Of a stretch of DNA of 64,000 nucleotides, positions 34,636 to 46,227 are shown in pieces. The stretch lies in the NCBI GenBank assembly GCA_930367205.1, contig OV884014.1, positions 111,551,138-111,615,137 on the forward strand, read 5' to 3'. Made by a program: the position numbers and the translations under genes. How positions within the stretch are numbered: position 1 is the stretch's first letter; each line of letters opens with the position of its first letter. The stretch is from Acanthosoma haemorrhoidale. Taxonomy: Eukaryota > Arthropoda > Insecta > Hemiptera > Acanthosomatidae. The notes under the pieces were generated by a model that did not search any database, had not been told where the DNA came from, and saw only the letters and a list, made by a program, of their open reading frames with translations.

Positions 34636-34663
34636 CATAATAATAATAATAATAATAATAAAT
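34636..34663. repeat. (ATA)n microsatellite
   Basis: About eight ATA/AAT triplets in tandem beginning within the right target duplication of the LINE-A insertion. Confidence 0.9.
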
Positions 34664-36503
34664 ACGAATTAATTGTTATAACGAGATGTTATGAAAAGGC
34701 TGGCATTTTTTTCATAATGAAAATATTCAAGCTGCTTCAGAAAAATTTCTCTCTCACAAAAAAAAAAAAATTAATTAATTCCTAATGCTAAGGAAGAGAA
34801 AACAGGGGCGAGGACTCCTACACAATTGAGGTCCAAGCCAACATCCTAAATACAGGGCATTAAAAAGACATTTGTATTAATAAGAGGAAGTGGGTGTAAA
34901 GTGGGTGTCAGTACAGGGTTCCTTTTTATAAGGTCTTTCCATTCGTAGCTCATTATTCGAAATTTAAATAGCATTTCGTTTTATAATCTTTAAAAACGTG
35001 TTTATAACTCTGGTTCAATTCCTGAGAGATTCGGGACAATTAATTTGCGGATTGGAGCAGCCCGAGAATAAGATAACAATAGCTTTGAAATGTCTTCGTT
35101 TGCAAAGCAATGAAAGTTAAATTGGCGGCCCAGCTTCCATTTAAATAATAATTTTTGAAATACCATCAATAATAAAAGATTTATTGTAACCATTGTCGAT
35201 AGAGGCCAATTCGTAGGTCGACAAAAATAAGTTGACAGGCTTATTGTTTAAAGGCTTTGATTCCCATTAAATGATTATTTATGAAGATAAAATTATTTAC
35301 ATTATTTTTTTTATATTTGTGGAAAAAAGGATTCTAGTGAAATGCATGGTTTAACAAATTAAATTAAATGCTTTTCATGATAAAAAAAAATACCGAATTT
35401 TTTTTTAAGACGCATTTGAAAAACTAAAGAGAATCCCAATAAGTTTCTACCAATAGAGCTTTTTTACACTCGTATCATTTCATTTATGTACGTTTCATAA
35501 AAATATTATTTAGTCATAATGTCATGAAAGTAAAATTTGGAAACTAAGACAGCCCGGTTAGGAATTTGAATGAATAATTTAAATATTATTTTTTGTTATA
35601 TTTTTTTAAAAAATGATTTGGCATTCACTCAACACAGAGTTTTGAAGTCTAACTACACGTCTCATCCTTCACTAATTTGTGAATTTGAAATTCAAATAAT
35701 GAAAAGTGATCAAAACTGTCTTTGCTGAGGCAGTACTGTAAATGTTAACGAATTCTAGGTCAACATTGTTGGTTTGGTTGACACAGCTGAGCAAATTTGT
35801 GAAGAATGATTGTAAAATTTGCACAAATGGAGAGGTTTTTCATTTGTCAGTTTATGTTGTACGATACTGATGGATACAACACCAAGTGTTGTGAAAACAG
35901 TCGATAAAGGATTTAAACAAACTATATCTATATCTTTAATTTCAAAAATAATTTGAAAGGTACATCAAAACAATAGACTTTTTGAATCTAATAGTTGTTC
36001 AAGACATCATCAATAGACTTTTTTTGCCAATATTTTCAGATAAGGCCCTGTAAGAGCGACAACTGAATAATTTACTTACCTGGTAGGCAATTTTAATGGA
36101 ATTTTGTTTGAGTTCTAGTTTTATATTTACATAGATGGAGTAATTGGCGTTAAGGAATCGAATTTAAAATTCAAAATTGGATAAAAAAAGTCTGCCGTTA
36201 TGCTAATGACACTCGATGATCATATTAGCCCTTTATCAGGTTTAACGCGGATTAGCATAGCTGTCGGAAGCACTAGCTAAATAGCGGGCAGGAGAGGTTA
36301 TTATTGGGTAATCGCTGAGGGATTAGGGACCCATTATACACAACATCTGTGGGTGGGTGGGTCACCTGGAACAGCCGGCAGACCTGGAAACACACCCCTC
36401 GTCTCATTATAGCCCATCTGGATGCAAATACAATATAGGGGTAGGGGGGGGGGCTCATTGGTGGATTGATTTAGCACGCTTAGATCGGATAACTGAATAT
36501 ACA
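34664..36503. other. AT-rich sequence, nothing recognised
   Basis: No shared repeat and no protein-like frame. At 36068-36077 the minus strand has TTGCCTACCAG then GTAAGT, an acceptor-donor juxtaposition with only a weak pyrimidine tract. Confidence 0.4.
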
Positions 36504-37273
36504 ATATTAGGGGGCCCTGAAAGTACATTAAATTCAAACAGATAAATTTTTAACAAGTTTTTGTTTTTGATCAACGATGTAAACAACCTCGTTATCAGCA
36601 AAACCTTTTGCCAACTAGTGTGCAAATTTTCAATGCCTCATCGATTAAAATCAATTGGTTTTTGAGCAAAATGCCTAGAGATGGCATTTTGGACATCATC
36701 CAAATTTTAAACTATTTTGCCACTTAGAAAATGTAGCGATCGGAATAAACGGAAATCCGATATCGGGCGAGTATGGTGGTTGAGGCAATACCTCCCATCC
36801 CAATCCATTAATTTTTTCCAGGGTTCTTTCGGAAAAAATAGGTGCAGTGTGGTCTAGCATTATCGTATTGCAGAATAACGCTTTTTTTATTGACAACACG
36901 ATAATGCAAGACCCCACTGCGCCTATTTTTTCCGTAAGAACCCCGGAAAAAATTAATGAATTAGGGTGGGAGGTATTGTCTCAACCACCATACTCGCCCA
37001 ATATCGCATTTCTATTTATTCCGATCGCTACATTTTCTAAGTGGCAAAAAATTTCAAAATTTGGATGATGACCAAAATGCCATCTCTAGACATTTTTCTC
37101 AAAAACCAATTGATTTTTATCGATTCGGCATTAAAAATTTGCACACTAGATGGCAATAGGTTGCTGATAACGAGGGTGATTACGTCATCGATCAAAAACA
37201 AAAACTTGCTAAAAATTTATCTGTTTGAATCTAATGTAAAAAAAGCGACATAACTTTCGGGGCCCCCTAATAT
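36504..37273. mobile_element. Fold-back element of inverted mariner 3' halves
   Basis: A 770-bp imperfect palindrome with arms of about 365 bp (36504-36868 and 36898-37273) around a loop of about 30 bp. Outer ends are TATTAGGGGGCCCTGAAAG and its complement CTTTCGGGGCCCCCTAATA. Each arm encodes the same C-terminal piece of a mariner transposase in opposite directions: TIMLDHTAPIFSERTLEKIN with LGWEVLPQPPYSPDIGFPF on the minus strand and TIMQDPTAPIFSVRTPEKIN with LGWEVLSQPPYSPNIAFLF on the plus. The LGWEVLxxPPYSPD motif holds the third catalytic residue position. No N-terminal half remains. It is an inverted duplication of the 3' half, resembling fold-back transposons; the arms have diverged moderately, so it is not an assembly mirror. 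Confidence 0.9.
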
Positions 37274-37530
37274 ATCATCAGTTTGAAACCCAGCGACAAT
37301 TTTGGGGAAGTTAACAAGTGTGAATGACGGTAAGACCTGTGTCTCTAAATAAATGAGTTGAGGTGCCGTTTCCGGTGCCGCTGAGTATTCCTGAGATTTC
37401 CGATAGTTAGAGATTCTCTAATTCACAATTTGTTTAGTTTTTGCGATCTGATGATAAAAAATGATATCATGGAGGCCTCCCACTTTGTTAAAGAAATTCC
37501 TTTAAAAAATTAACTGCTTAAATTTCTCAC
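37274..37530. other. Unique flank of the candidate exon
   Basis: Short non-repetitive sequence. The last six bases, read on the minus strand, give the splice donor GTGAGA. Confidence 0.4.
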
Positions 37531-37622
37531 CTGAGGATACTGGAGCCGTCTGCTGCACTGCGATGCCTCCATAGGCTGTACACAGACTGCAGCTGGCTCC
37601 GTACAGACATGGAGGAACAACA
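37531..37622 (-). other. Candidate 92-bp internal exon
   Basis: On the minus strand a strong acceptor (CTGGCCTCTTCGCCTTCCTTTAG) precedes 92 bp that end in CCTCAG followed by GTGAGA. All three frames are open. One of them reads VVPPCLYGASCSLCTAYGGI then AVQQTAPVSS, with protein-like composition; frame 1 reads CCSSMSVRSQLQSVYSLWRH. The surroundings (37500-37930) are GC-raised and contain no repeat. I do not recognise the product. It could be a coding exon, a 5' UTR exon or a chance pairing of splice signals. Confidence 0.3.
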
Positions 37623-37639
37623 CTAAAGGAAGGCGAAGA

Positions 37640-38074
37640 GGCCAGTCACAAAAGGGCCATTAGAGATAGGGCTGATGCAGACGAGATGGGATCTGGCGAA
37701 AGGTCGAAAAAGGGCGACCTTATCTATATTGCCTCCTGATGTTATCGCTGCTCGCTGTCTAACCACCGGGTCAATATGAGGCGGTCCTCACTGCCCGTGT
37801 CAAAGGTCAGCTCTTATGAAGGCAAATGATGTTTAGGGGTCAATGTTAAAGTTTGGGAGGGGGGTAAGGGCGCAGGGGGGTTAGCTCTTTCCGTTTCCTG
37901 TCTGTATATTTACCGGAAGTTAGTAATGTTACAACCCATCTGTGATTTTTTCATAAAAATCTTCAATTATTCTCATTAAGTTTTTTTTTCTCATCAATAC
38001 GTCTAAAACTAAAATAATTTAAAACAGAAATTGCTATTGTGATATTAGGTCCCCTATTATTAATAATTTTTACA
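37640..38074. other. GC-raised non-repetitive island
   Basis: 37640-37930 is clearly less AT-rich than its surroundings, without repeats or open frames. Candidate conserved noncoding sequence. Confidence 0.35.
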
Positions 38075-38296
38075 ACTTTATTAGGATGAAATTACAACCC
38101 GCCTCTTTGGGCAATAAGTAATTGTGATAAATGATCTCATTCATACCATATTTACAATTTTTCATTCACTCGCTCATTCATAGAGTATTTACAAACAGCC
38201 CAGAGACCTCCCAAGTCCACAAGTTTGTCACCTCCCTCTCATGCCAAAGAGGAAGCGGAGTCTTTGTAAGTCCCCCACGCTCCTCCATCAGTCGGG
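38075..38296 (-). mobile_element. LINE-C 3' UTR fragment
   Basis: From the polyadenylation-signal end ACTTTATTAGGATGAAATTA through CATTCACTCGCTCATTCAT to TCCTCCATCAGTCGGG, read on the minus strand. Truncated within the 3' UTR. Confidence 0.88.
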
Positions 38297-38324
38297 TATT
38301 AATAATTAACAAAGAAAAAAAATA

Positions 38325-38385
38325 TTTGCAGAATCGGGACTCGAACCCGTGGTCCACGAGAGCATGGTCAAAACGGATTCGTTTT
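38325..38385 (-). repeat. tRNA-like SINE fragment
   Basis: Minus strand has ACGGGTTCGAGTCCCGATTC, a perfect pol III B box with a plausible T-arm, preceded by CTCGTGGACC. No A box and no complete cloverleaf. It is followed on the same strand by a T-rich run (plus-strand A run 38313-38321) that could end pol III transcription. Confidence 0.4.
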
Positions 38386-39116
38386 AGGATCAAGGATAGC
38401 TTGAAGTGTAGGCTGGCTTATTTTTTCCTGAAAATATTATTTGTAGTCCCCGATATATTTTAATAAAATATAGTTAGTAGTATTATGCCTTGTCATATAT
38501 GGAGTGTTTGAAAAAAAAAAAAAAAGATTATAACTCATAAATGCAAAATGTTCACTAGACACATTTTTATTCAAACTAAAATTAATAATATCTTAAGTTT
38601 TTAAAGAATTTTTGTCGGTAAATATTCTTTTTCAGTAAAAAATAAAAATAAAATAAAATGTGAGACTCCCAAGGTGCCGGAGGACATCCGGCACTAAGAC
38701 TAAAACGTGAAAGTTCCCAACAGGTGTATCCTGTTCTGTCGTATATTTTCTTTCAGATTCCGAAGCGTCTTTTAAATTTAAAACATAAAACAACTCAGGG
38801 AGTCACGCTCACTGGAGGTAAAACTCTCCCTTTACGATTAAACTCGAAGAATAATTTGTACACTGAGTTTACAGAAAAGACCCCCCCCCCGAAATGAAAA
38901 AAGAGGGAGAGTTAAAAATAGTTAGGCGTTAGTCACAGGTTTTATTCACCGGATGTGCCATGAACCAGGAGCATTAGTCCTTGAAGCATCCTTTTCTTTC
39001 TTTTTTTTATGTCGTTTGGATATTTTTAGCATAAATATGATAGTATAAATTTTTTTATTATAACCAATCAATCACCACTTACTGAATACTGATGTTTACT
39101 GATTGAAGATAGATCA

Positions 39117-39150
39117 ACGAACTTACCTGAAAACAAAAAAAATGAAAAGA
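39117..39150 (-). promoter_or_regulatory. Candidate recursive (ratchet) splice site
   Basis: On the minus strand a long pyrimidine tract (TTCTTTTCATTTTTTTTGTT) is followed by TTCAG directly abutting GTAAGT (junction 39127/39126). An ideal acceptor joined to an ideal donor with no exon between is the signature of recursive splice sites, known in long introns of Drosophila and vertebrates. It would mark a long minus-strand intron here. Splicing is inferred only. Confidence 0.45.
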
Positions 39151-39329
39151 ATATTACTAAATAGTAAAAAAGAAGAAATAATTTAATTTTCAAAACCAAG
39201 TAATATATTTCTATAGCGTTTATAATTCGTGGCATTGCATAGAAACTCCTTTTATTACATCATCCAAAAAAAAAAAAAATCATCCAGTGTTCTGGATGTC
39301 GTTTGTACTCTGGTATCACTCATGCTGTC

Positions 39330-39745
39330 CTGCACCCGTCGCTTGGTGTGCTGTTGGTGGGTGAGTTCATCCGCCGGAGACACATCAAGTTTTTTGACTT
39401 GTTGCAGCACCTAACCAACCCAGTGTTTAACACTATGACCCCACCACCCCTCCCGTATCGATGGCCACAGACTGTCGGTGGAAAATTAGGTTAAGAATTA
39501 GTATCTAAGTTAGTTTTAAGTTTGATCAAAAAGGTGAGCCCCATCACCTTTATTAGTCAGTTCAGTCCAGTTACGTATAATGTGCATGATTATACTTGTT
39601 TATTCCATTATATAATTTTTATAAAATAACAAAACCTGTATATAATGTAGCGACGTTACAGGAAATACAAAAATAATTTGTAAATAGATTCGCCTGAGGG
39701 TCTATAATAGTAAATAATAATCTGTAAATTTAAAGGGGCTAATAT
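39330..39745 (+). mobile_element. LINE-A 3' end copy
   Basis: Reads LHPSLGVLLVGEFIRRRHIK and FFDLLQHLTNPVFNTMTPPP in the plus strand, then stop and 3' UTR to GGGGCTAATATT and a short A run. 5'-truncated, with substitutions (Q to H, DS to DL) and a base change just before the stop. Confidence 0.9.
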
Positions 39746-42675
39746 TAATTTAAAGAAAAAAAAACACTAATAAACGTATACATATTTTTATATATAACCG
39801 ATTTCAAAGTAAGCACCTACTCAATGTTGCTCAACGCACCACAAGTTTTTAATCATATACAAGAAGTGAGCAGATCATGATTGATCAATTTTTTATTCAA
39901 TCGGGTCGAATGGTGTATGGCCAACACCCCGATCGGAAGAACAAATGAGACAGACATAGAAGATGTCAGGGAGTACCGTTAACTCCCTCTTAGCCTTCAT
40001 TGTCGCCACGACACAAAGACTCCAGGAACTGGAAAATTAACCTGGATCTGGAGTCGCAGGTACTAACGGTGTTTGACTGCCTGTCTCTTCTTCAATGTCT
40101 GCCAGCTAACTTCTCTGGCTCATTATCTCATCATCATTTTCTCTATTTCAGTCTTCTTGCTCTCGTTTCTTCTTTTGCCAGGGCAATTTAAAACTTTACA
40201 CAGTAACAACAACGATTTCTCGAAAGTGTTCGTTCATTGCTGATGGAGATTATTCAGGCACTTGGGGCCAAGGCTCGGTTTTCACCGACCGGATGTAACA
40301 ACCACAAAGACCTGGGCGGACACTCCCGGGCGAAAGTGAAAGGTTTCCGGTTTTGGTGAAATTAAAAACTCCACCTACATCGGCGAGAGGGTCCAGGACT
40401 GGTTATTCAATCGGCGATCTCGTGGAGCCACCTCCGGCTGGAATTACATAGGTATTTTAGATACGGTGGCGGCCGTCCTCGGGCGAAAAAAATATTGTCA
40501 TCTTAGACGAAACCAAAAAAAAAAATAAAGTAGTAATAAGTGTTGTCGTTTTTTGCTAGTGTCAAGTTTTGATGATTGTTTTATTTTCGCAGGCTCACCT
40601 GGAGTAGTATAGGTTACATCTAGTTTGATTTTTGCTCTTCACAACTTGAAAAAATGTTTTCTTTTTGTTACGTTTGTGAAAATCACAAGTTTTATTTGTT
40701 GGTCAAACGACCACTTTGGCTGACATGTTTTTTGTTTATAATTACATAGTCCAAGAATAAATCATTTCAAATAATCAGGCGTTATTGATTAAACATTCTT
40801 TTCTAATTAAACTCTTTGCTGTGACGACATATTTGTAGAACTACAGCTTTATGAGTTTAATCTTTATTTTTATATGATAAAATAATTCTATTTACATAAA
40901 GTAAAATAAAATGGAGATAAAAGCGTATTGTGGTCGGAAAACCAGAAGCATTATATATTTGCACATAGTTATGACACATATAACGAGTATACGCAGACAA
41001 CAATAAGCATTTTCTCTAATTCTCATAAAACCACGATCAAATATTGACATGGACCGCAAACAATGCTAAATACATGAATATCTGGAGGGAATGATAACTA
41101 AATCTACCGCAAACATGAGTCAGATGGTTTAGTTTTAGATCTGTGTAGGAGTTGGCTTGGGGTAATCTATGCTAAACCTACATGAACAGAATACTATGTT
41201 ATTTATTGGAAAATTGTTTCAACAAAATAAATACTCAAATTTTACTTCAAAATTTGAGAGGGATCAGAAATTTCAATTGCTCTCTAAAATTGAAAATATT
41301 AGTGGGCTCAGGTCATAACCTTGCGACACTCCTCTGGTTTCCTAATGTATCGCAGGAACAGCGTAAAGATTATTGAAGGTTTGAGCTAATTGCATAAACT
41401 TTGTCGGAGTTCGGTGACATTTCATATAAGATGGCCGAACAGCGATTATTTAACAAAAAGATTTTCTCTGCCATTATACTGCCGACAAAGGGGCCAATCA
41501 AATAATACTTAGTTTTTCTCCAGATTCCCCCAAGCGTTTTATAGGCCATTACCGGGGTTCTACAACAACAATAGTTCTATACTATTGTCCCGCCTACAAT
41601 TGTTGTTGACTACAACTACAACAATGTCCACTCCCCCTAACTATAATAAGCCGTGGAGGATCGATATCAGACAGCAGCTGCACTGTCTGAGCTATGACGA
41701 ATGTCAGTTCCCACGGCATTAGAAATGGTGGAGTACATGAGTGCTTTCGTGTACAATCGATTGTACCAATCTCCGGTACTCCTTAGTTCTTGCCGGCTCG
41801 GAGTCGAGGGTGAACGAAAGTACAAGTATGGACGACTAAGCCAGTGCTTGGAGTACTACGCTCTTAACCCTTACACAGGTTTTCTTACATGGCTACTTTA
41901 CTTCACGGCACTGAGTGGATTATTGACACACAGAATCCCGTTGAAAAATATTCCTACGTTCGGAGCATGCGCTAATTACGGCTTGAAGCACCTGGGGTAC
42001 AAAGGAGTACACATCCGGCAAAGTTATATTGAATTAAATTATTTTTAATTGTTGTACACTTGTCAATCAAATGCAACACGTTTACTTAATTTCTTATAGA
42101 GATATCTACCGTTGGCGTGAACTCACGGTCATGCAAACAAATCAATTGAAGCGTATTCGCTAAAAATCGTATGTGTGCACCGGGCCTTAACGTGTACACT
42201 TGTCTACTTACTAACTACTAAAGTACTACGAACTTAATACGTTGAATACAGCCCGAACTAAACAGAACCACTGCACGACTAGGCAATCTTCCAAACTGTC
42301 GGAGTAGCTACAACTGAACCCGCACAAAATTGGGCACGGATTTGACAATGCGACTCCTAATTTGATTTTCAAAGAACTAGTTTGCCAATGTTAAGATTCT
42401 CATTCCATTCCTGCAGGTTTCCTTTGCCTGTCAATTATTGACGGGAGTGGAAAATATACTACAATAAAAATTACTATTATAAACAAAACTTGTCCAAAAG
42501 AAGACTCCTATTTTGTATGTCTTTTGAATCGATAATTAGTTCATCATAAAAAGTATGCATTTATTTGAACCTTTAAACATCGGCCATGAGGACTGCTATG
42601 GCCCAGTAGTCTTCTTAACGAGTCTTGCGTGCCCACTCATTTCCTGCAGATTGTATTGTTTGATTCTTCATAGTT
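39746..42675. other. Unique sequence, GC-raised at 40.0-40.5 kb
   Basis: 40000-40480 is the most GC-rich, non-repetitive island in this part and may be regulatory. A good plus-strand acceptor (CTCGTTTCTTCTTTTGCCAG at about 40180) is not followed by a usable frame and donor. The plus frame 41701-42048 (115 codons) is the longest unexplained one here: it has no recognised domain, no Kozak or splice context, and is best left uncalled. Confidence 0.4.
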
Positions 42676-43215
42676 CTAGGAAAAAAAATCGAGCATCAAG
42701 CCTATCCAATCCTTACAATCAAAAGTCCTGAGAACAATATTCAATGCCCCTTATTACGTCAGCAACAAAACCCTTTATGTCGATCTTAATATACCTTATA
42801 TTCTTAAAATAATCCCTTACAAGTTCATAAAATTCAATAGTAGCCTATCCAACCACCCTAATCCCCTAGCAAAGTCATTGCACTGCGCCACTCATCCCTA
42901 TATTCCTCCTGGGAAACTAAAATGGCAGTGGAATCGTGACCTGCTATAAACGCGTGACAGTGGGAGTCCTGGCAATGACCAGTTTCTCCAATTATGTCCT
43001 GAGCGTCTGTGGCTCTCACGCTGGTCAGGCTCCGCTGGCTCTTATCCAATGACGCTGCTAACGGAGGAGCGTGGGAGACTTCCCAAGCCTCCGCTTCCTC
43101 TTTCGCACGCGAGGAAGGTTTCTGGGCTGTTTGTAAATACTATATGAATGAAAACATTTATCACAATTACTTATTGCCTGATAAGGCAGATTTTAATTTT
43201 ATCACAATAAAGTTG
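42676..43215 (+). mobile_element. LINE-C 3' end copy
   Basis: Begins in codons for KKSSIKPIQSLQSKVLRTIF and YYVSNKTLYVDLNIPYILK, followed by the ORF end and 3' UTR to TTTATCACAATAAAGTTG. About 0.54 kb, with frameshifts and a 3' UTR deletion at GAGGAAGGTTTCTGGGCTG. Confidence 0.9.
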
Positions 43216-44187
43216 TTTACCTATTATAGTTATAGGTTTTCTCACACTTGATCTTTCTTTATTCAAGTTCCATTGAATGAGTTTTAATGATATGGTCTGT
43301 TGCTGTGAGCTGTTGTACTTGTGAACTAAGTACAAGAAGACTAAGTCTTCTAATTATCCTGTGTGTTCATTTTGTTGGCAGATTGGCTAAGGTCGATGAA
43401 AGATGGATGGTCATTAATGATCAATGTTTCGTCTAGGTCTAGTGAGAGAAGGGAGTAGGTTTTGACTGTTTAAGACAATTAGGAGAAAACGTCCTAAAAA
43501 GGCACGGAGTCAAAACCTCGTCCATTTTGATATCTTTGATGTAAAGCCTACAACTCCCTTTTACCAACCAAAGCCGATGTCTCCCATCTTGCATGATCTT
43601 ATCCTCATTCATTTTTTTTCCGTGATTTTATATTTTGATCTATTACGTTTGGATGGACACTGCTGTGACAAAGCGGGGTCTTTCATCAACCCCTCAATCC
43701 CCTTAGCAAGTGTCCGGATATTGGGCAATCATGATAGGTGTGAGACTATCATTTAGGCTGTGGTTGTAACAGCAATCAGAATTGTAATGTTTGATAGCAG
43801 CTCTATCACAGCCCTTCAATTAAAGGTGAGTCAATTCAGAGCAGCAATTGCTAGCCGCTATTAGAGGCGATAAGTGCAGGCTCTGAGACAGTCCAGCCAT
43901 TGTGTGGTAATCGTTTCATGATATGACGGTTCCGGGTTAGAATAAACAGTCGCGGAGAAACTTTTATTCCAGTTTAAATCTCGTATGTGTGGTGTGGACA
44001 TGTTTATTCACTTATTTCAGCTATATTTCTTTCAAAAAACCGCTTTACTTATAGCATTATAAAATATGATCTTTCTTCGCTAGTCAAACACTACCTTGTA
44101 TTGTAATATAAGTGTTTAAATCCCCCCCTTCATTTGATCTATTTAACAATAGTTTGATATTGGATCTGTAAAAAAAAATTGGAATAA
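43216..44187. other. Unique sequence, possible regulatory island
   Basis: 43640-43950 is GC-raised and non-repetitive, with a plus-strand AATTAAAG then GTGAGT donor-like site at 43824 but no exon. No gene seen. Confidence 0.35.
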
Positions 44188-44478
44188 ATGCGTGACAGTA
44201 GGAGTCCTGGCAATGTCTAGTTTCTCCAATCATGTCCTGAGCGTATGTGGCTCTCGCGCTCTTCGTCAGCCTCCGCTGCCTCGTATCCGGTGACGCGGCC
44301 GACGGAGGAGCGCGGGGGACTTCCCGAGACTTCCTCTTTGGCATGCAAGGAAGGTGTCCACCATGTGGACTTGGGAGGCATCTGGGCTGTTTGTAAATAC
44401 TATATGAATGAAAAAATTGATCACAATTACTTATTGCCCAACGAGGCAGATTGTGATTTTATCATAATAAAGTTGCCT
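44188..44478 (+). mobile_element. LINE-C 3' UTR fragment
   Basis: From GCGTGACAGTAGGAGTCCTG to TTTTATCATAATAAAGTTG; CG dinucleotides are better preserved than in most copies (CTCGTATCCGGTGACGCGG). No coding part. Confidence 0.9.
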
Positions 44479-44721
44479 CTATAAAAGTAAAGAATAATGT
44501 TAAAAATGAGTTTAATTTTATTATTTATTTTGAATGGTGTGAAGATTGACTCAAATACAGAGTTTTAAAATAGTCAAGTTTGCCGTTTTCATATCAAGAT
44601 GTACTTGAATAAATAGGTACTCTTATAAAATTCTACTGACAGCCTATTTTTGGGATATTCGTTAGTTATCTATAATGCTAAAAGTAGAAGAAAGCCCCTT
44701 CTAGTATATAACTACCTCGTG

Positions 44722-44950
44722 TTGCTTCCTGTTATTTTTAAGTAAGTAAACCGCATCCCTCCAAGACCTCCCTACTTCCCAGAACTACCCTTTTCTTATA
44801 CATATATGTCTCAGTTTTAGCTCCAGATCCCACTTGTTCCCACACATTCCACCCAGTATGTAGTAACTCTTTTTGCTTGTACTTCATAGTAAAGATTTTC
44901 TTTCTTTTCTTCTAAAAGACTCTCCTCTACAAAGATTATTTAACTGTTGA
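44722..44950 (+). mobile_element. LINE-D-like 3' end, plus copy
   Basis: Shares CCTACTTCCCAGAACTACCC, CTTATACATATATGTCTCAG and TTTCTTTCTTTTCTTCTAAAAGACTCTC with the copies at 46228 (inverted) and 53392 (direct), described piecewise. No codons are readable, so assignment to a non-LTR element rests on its repeated, one-sided 3' boundary. Confidence 0.65.
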
Positions 44951-46084
44951 CAATTGTATATCGAAATTGAAGATATTGAGATTGGCGACTCCCGATATTG
45001 AATATAAATCCCTACAAGATGTACAGTTTGAATTTTTTTTTCCCCTTAGGAAATCGAGAAGGCAGCTGAAACCTTTGATAATTCCACTAACTGGAAGGAT
45101 TAGACCTCTAACGAACTGTCCCCGTGTGGGCGAGAAATGACTCACACCGGCCGATTTAAATTCCACACAGGGTTTGAGGGGCACCTGCGAACGTCTTAAA
45201 ATGGCGGTACAGCGTGGTACTAATCACGCACTAATTGTCAGCTGTGGGCGTGGGCGAAACATCGAGAGCAGGTGCAGCTGAGGCTTGCCAACGGTCGGCA
45301 AAAAAACTACCCCATCCCGGAGCTGAGTGGGTGTAGTTCGGCCGATCGACTCGTTTCTTGTACGGAACTTCTTTATTGCAATCTCTTCGTGTAAGGACAG
45401 GACGATCGCAGGTTGCATCTGAGGTAGCTCAGTCGGAAAGAGCGCCTGGACAGAGATAAATATCAGAGAGTTTGTTTGCTTATAGTTAGTGTCGCGCCTT
45501 CATGTACTTTAATTTAAAGCAGGGTAGATGTGCAATAGAAAATAAAGATCATGATCTTTGAATGACCTTTGACCCCTTGAAGTAGCCATCATAACCACTA
45601 CATTATACACAAGAGCCACTGCTATTTGTATATTTAATGAATAAAAAAAAAACAAAAAAAAAACAGTTCTTGTTACCTCCATTATCCTTCCACAATTTGC
45701 ATACGGTTGCATTCTTTATCCCCGTAAATAACGCAAACTAAAATTAATACTTCTTATCGAAGTAGATCCATAGAGACCTATGTGAGACATGCTGAGTCGG
45801 AATGAGTAATTTTCCAACAGTACACCTTTCTCTTAACAAACCTTAGGCCGGGTATATGCTTTGCTACTGTGGTACCATGGAATTTTCTTGTACACTTGTC
45901 ACACAAACGAGGAGTGACGCTACGGTACCGTTGGATGACTTCCTGAGAAAACGTGTCATTTTTAGATTTGGGATAATATGAAGATCAGTGTAAAATCATT
46001 TGACGAGCTTAGAGTAAAATTTCAGGCAAAACTAAATTTCAAGGTACTTGAACGACCCCTCCAAACCGCCTACTCAATATATAC
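44951..46084. other. Unique sequence with promoter-like motifs and tRNA-like head
   Basis: 45110-45470 is GC-raised. It holds an AP-1 site TGACTCA (about 45138), a YY1/Pho-type AAAATGGCGGT with an ATG opening 26 codons, and at 45421-45450 GAGGTAGCTCAGTCGGAAAG, a near-perfect tRNA 5' arm and A box. No T arm or B box follows, so the latter is only a truncated tRNA or SINE head. Confidence 0.4.
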
Positions 46085-46215
46085 ACAGATCTGCATTGAA
46101 GAGTGAGCTTCACGAGGATTTTGAGCTGCCTACGGTGGATGAATTCATTCAATGTAGACATATCAAATTTTTCGACTCGCTACAACACATATAACCCCGT
46201 ATTCAACACGATCAC
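46085..46215 (+). pseudogene. LINE-B ORF2 C-terminus
   Basis: The plus strand reads LHEDFELPTVDEFIQCRHIK then FFDSLQHI and stop, then out of frame the P-R-F-V-P-P segment. It is homologous to the LINE-A C-terminus (VPSVGEFIRRRHIKFFDSLQ) but clearly a different family. It is cut at about 46215-46227, where an inverted LINE-D end begins. LINE-B 3' UTR (GTAACCCGAAGGTGAGCTCG) resumes at about 46645. Confidence 0.75.
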
Positions 46216-46227
46216 CCCCGCCTCGTT

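Noticed and set aside
36067..36090. Second recursive splice site (ACCAG/GTAAGT)
   Set aside because: The preceding 20 bases are not pyrimidine-rich, so it does not meet the standard used for 39126.
40590..40625. Splice sites on both strands around GCAGGCTCACCTGG
   Set aside because: The plus acceptor leads to no open exon and the minus acceptor tract is weak; considered coincidence.
41701..42048. 115-codon plus frame, longest outside transposons in its region
   Set aside because: No recognised domain, signal peptide or repeat, and no splice or promoter context. Length is within chance for this much sequence.
45421..45460. Functional tRNA gene
   Set aside because: Only the acceptor-side head, D arm and A box are present; no anticodon arm, B box or matching 3' acceptor strand follows.
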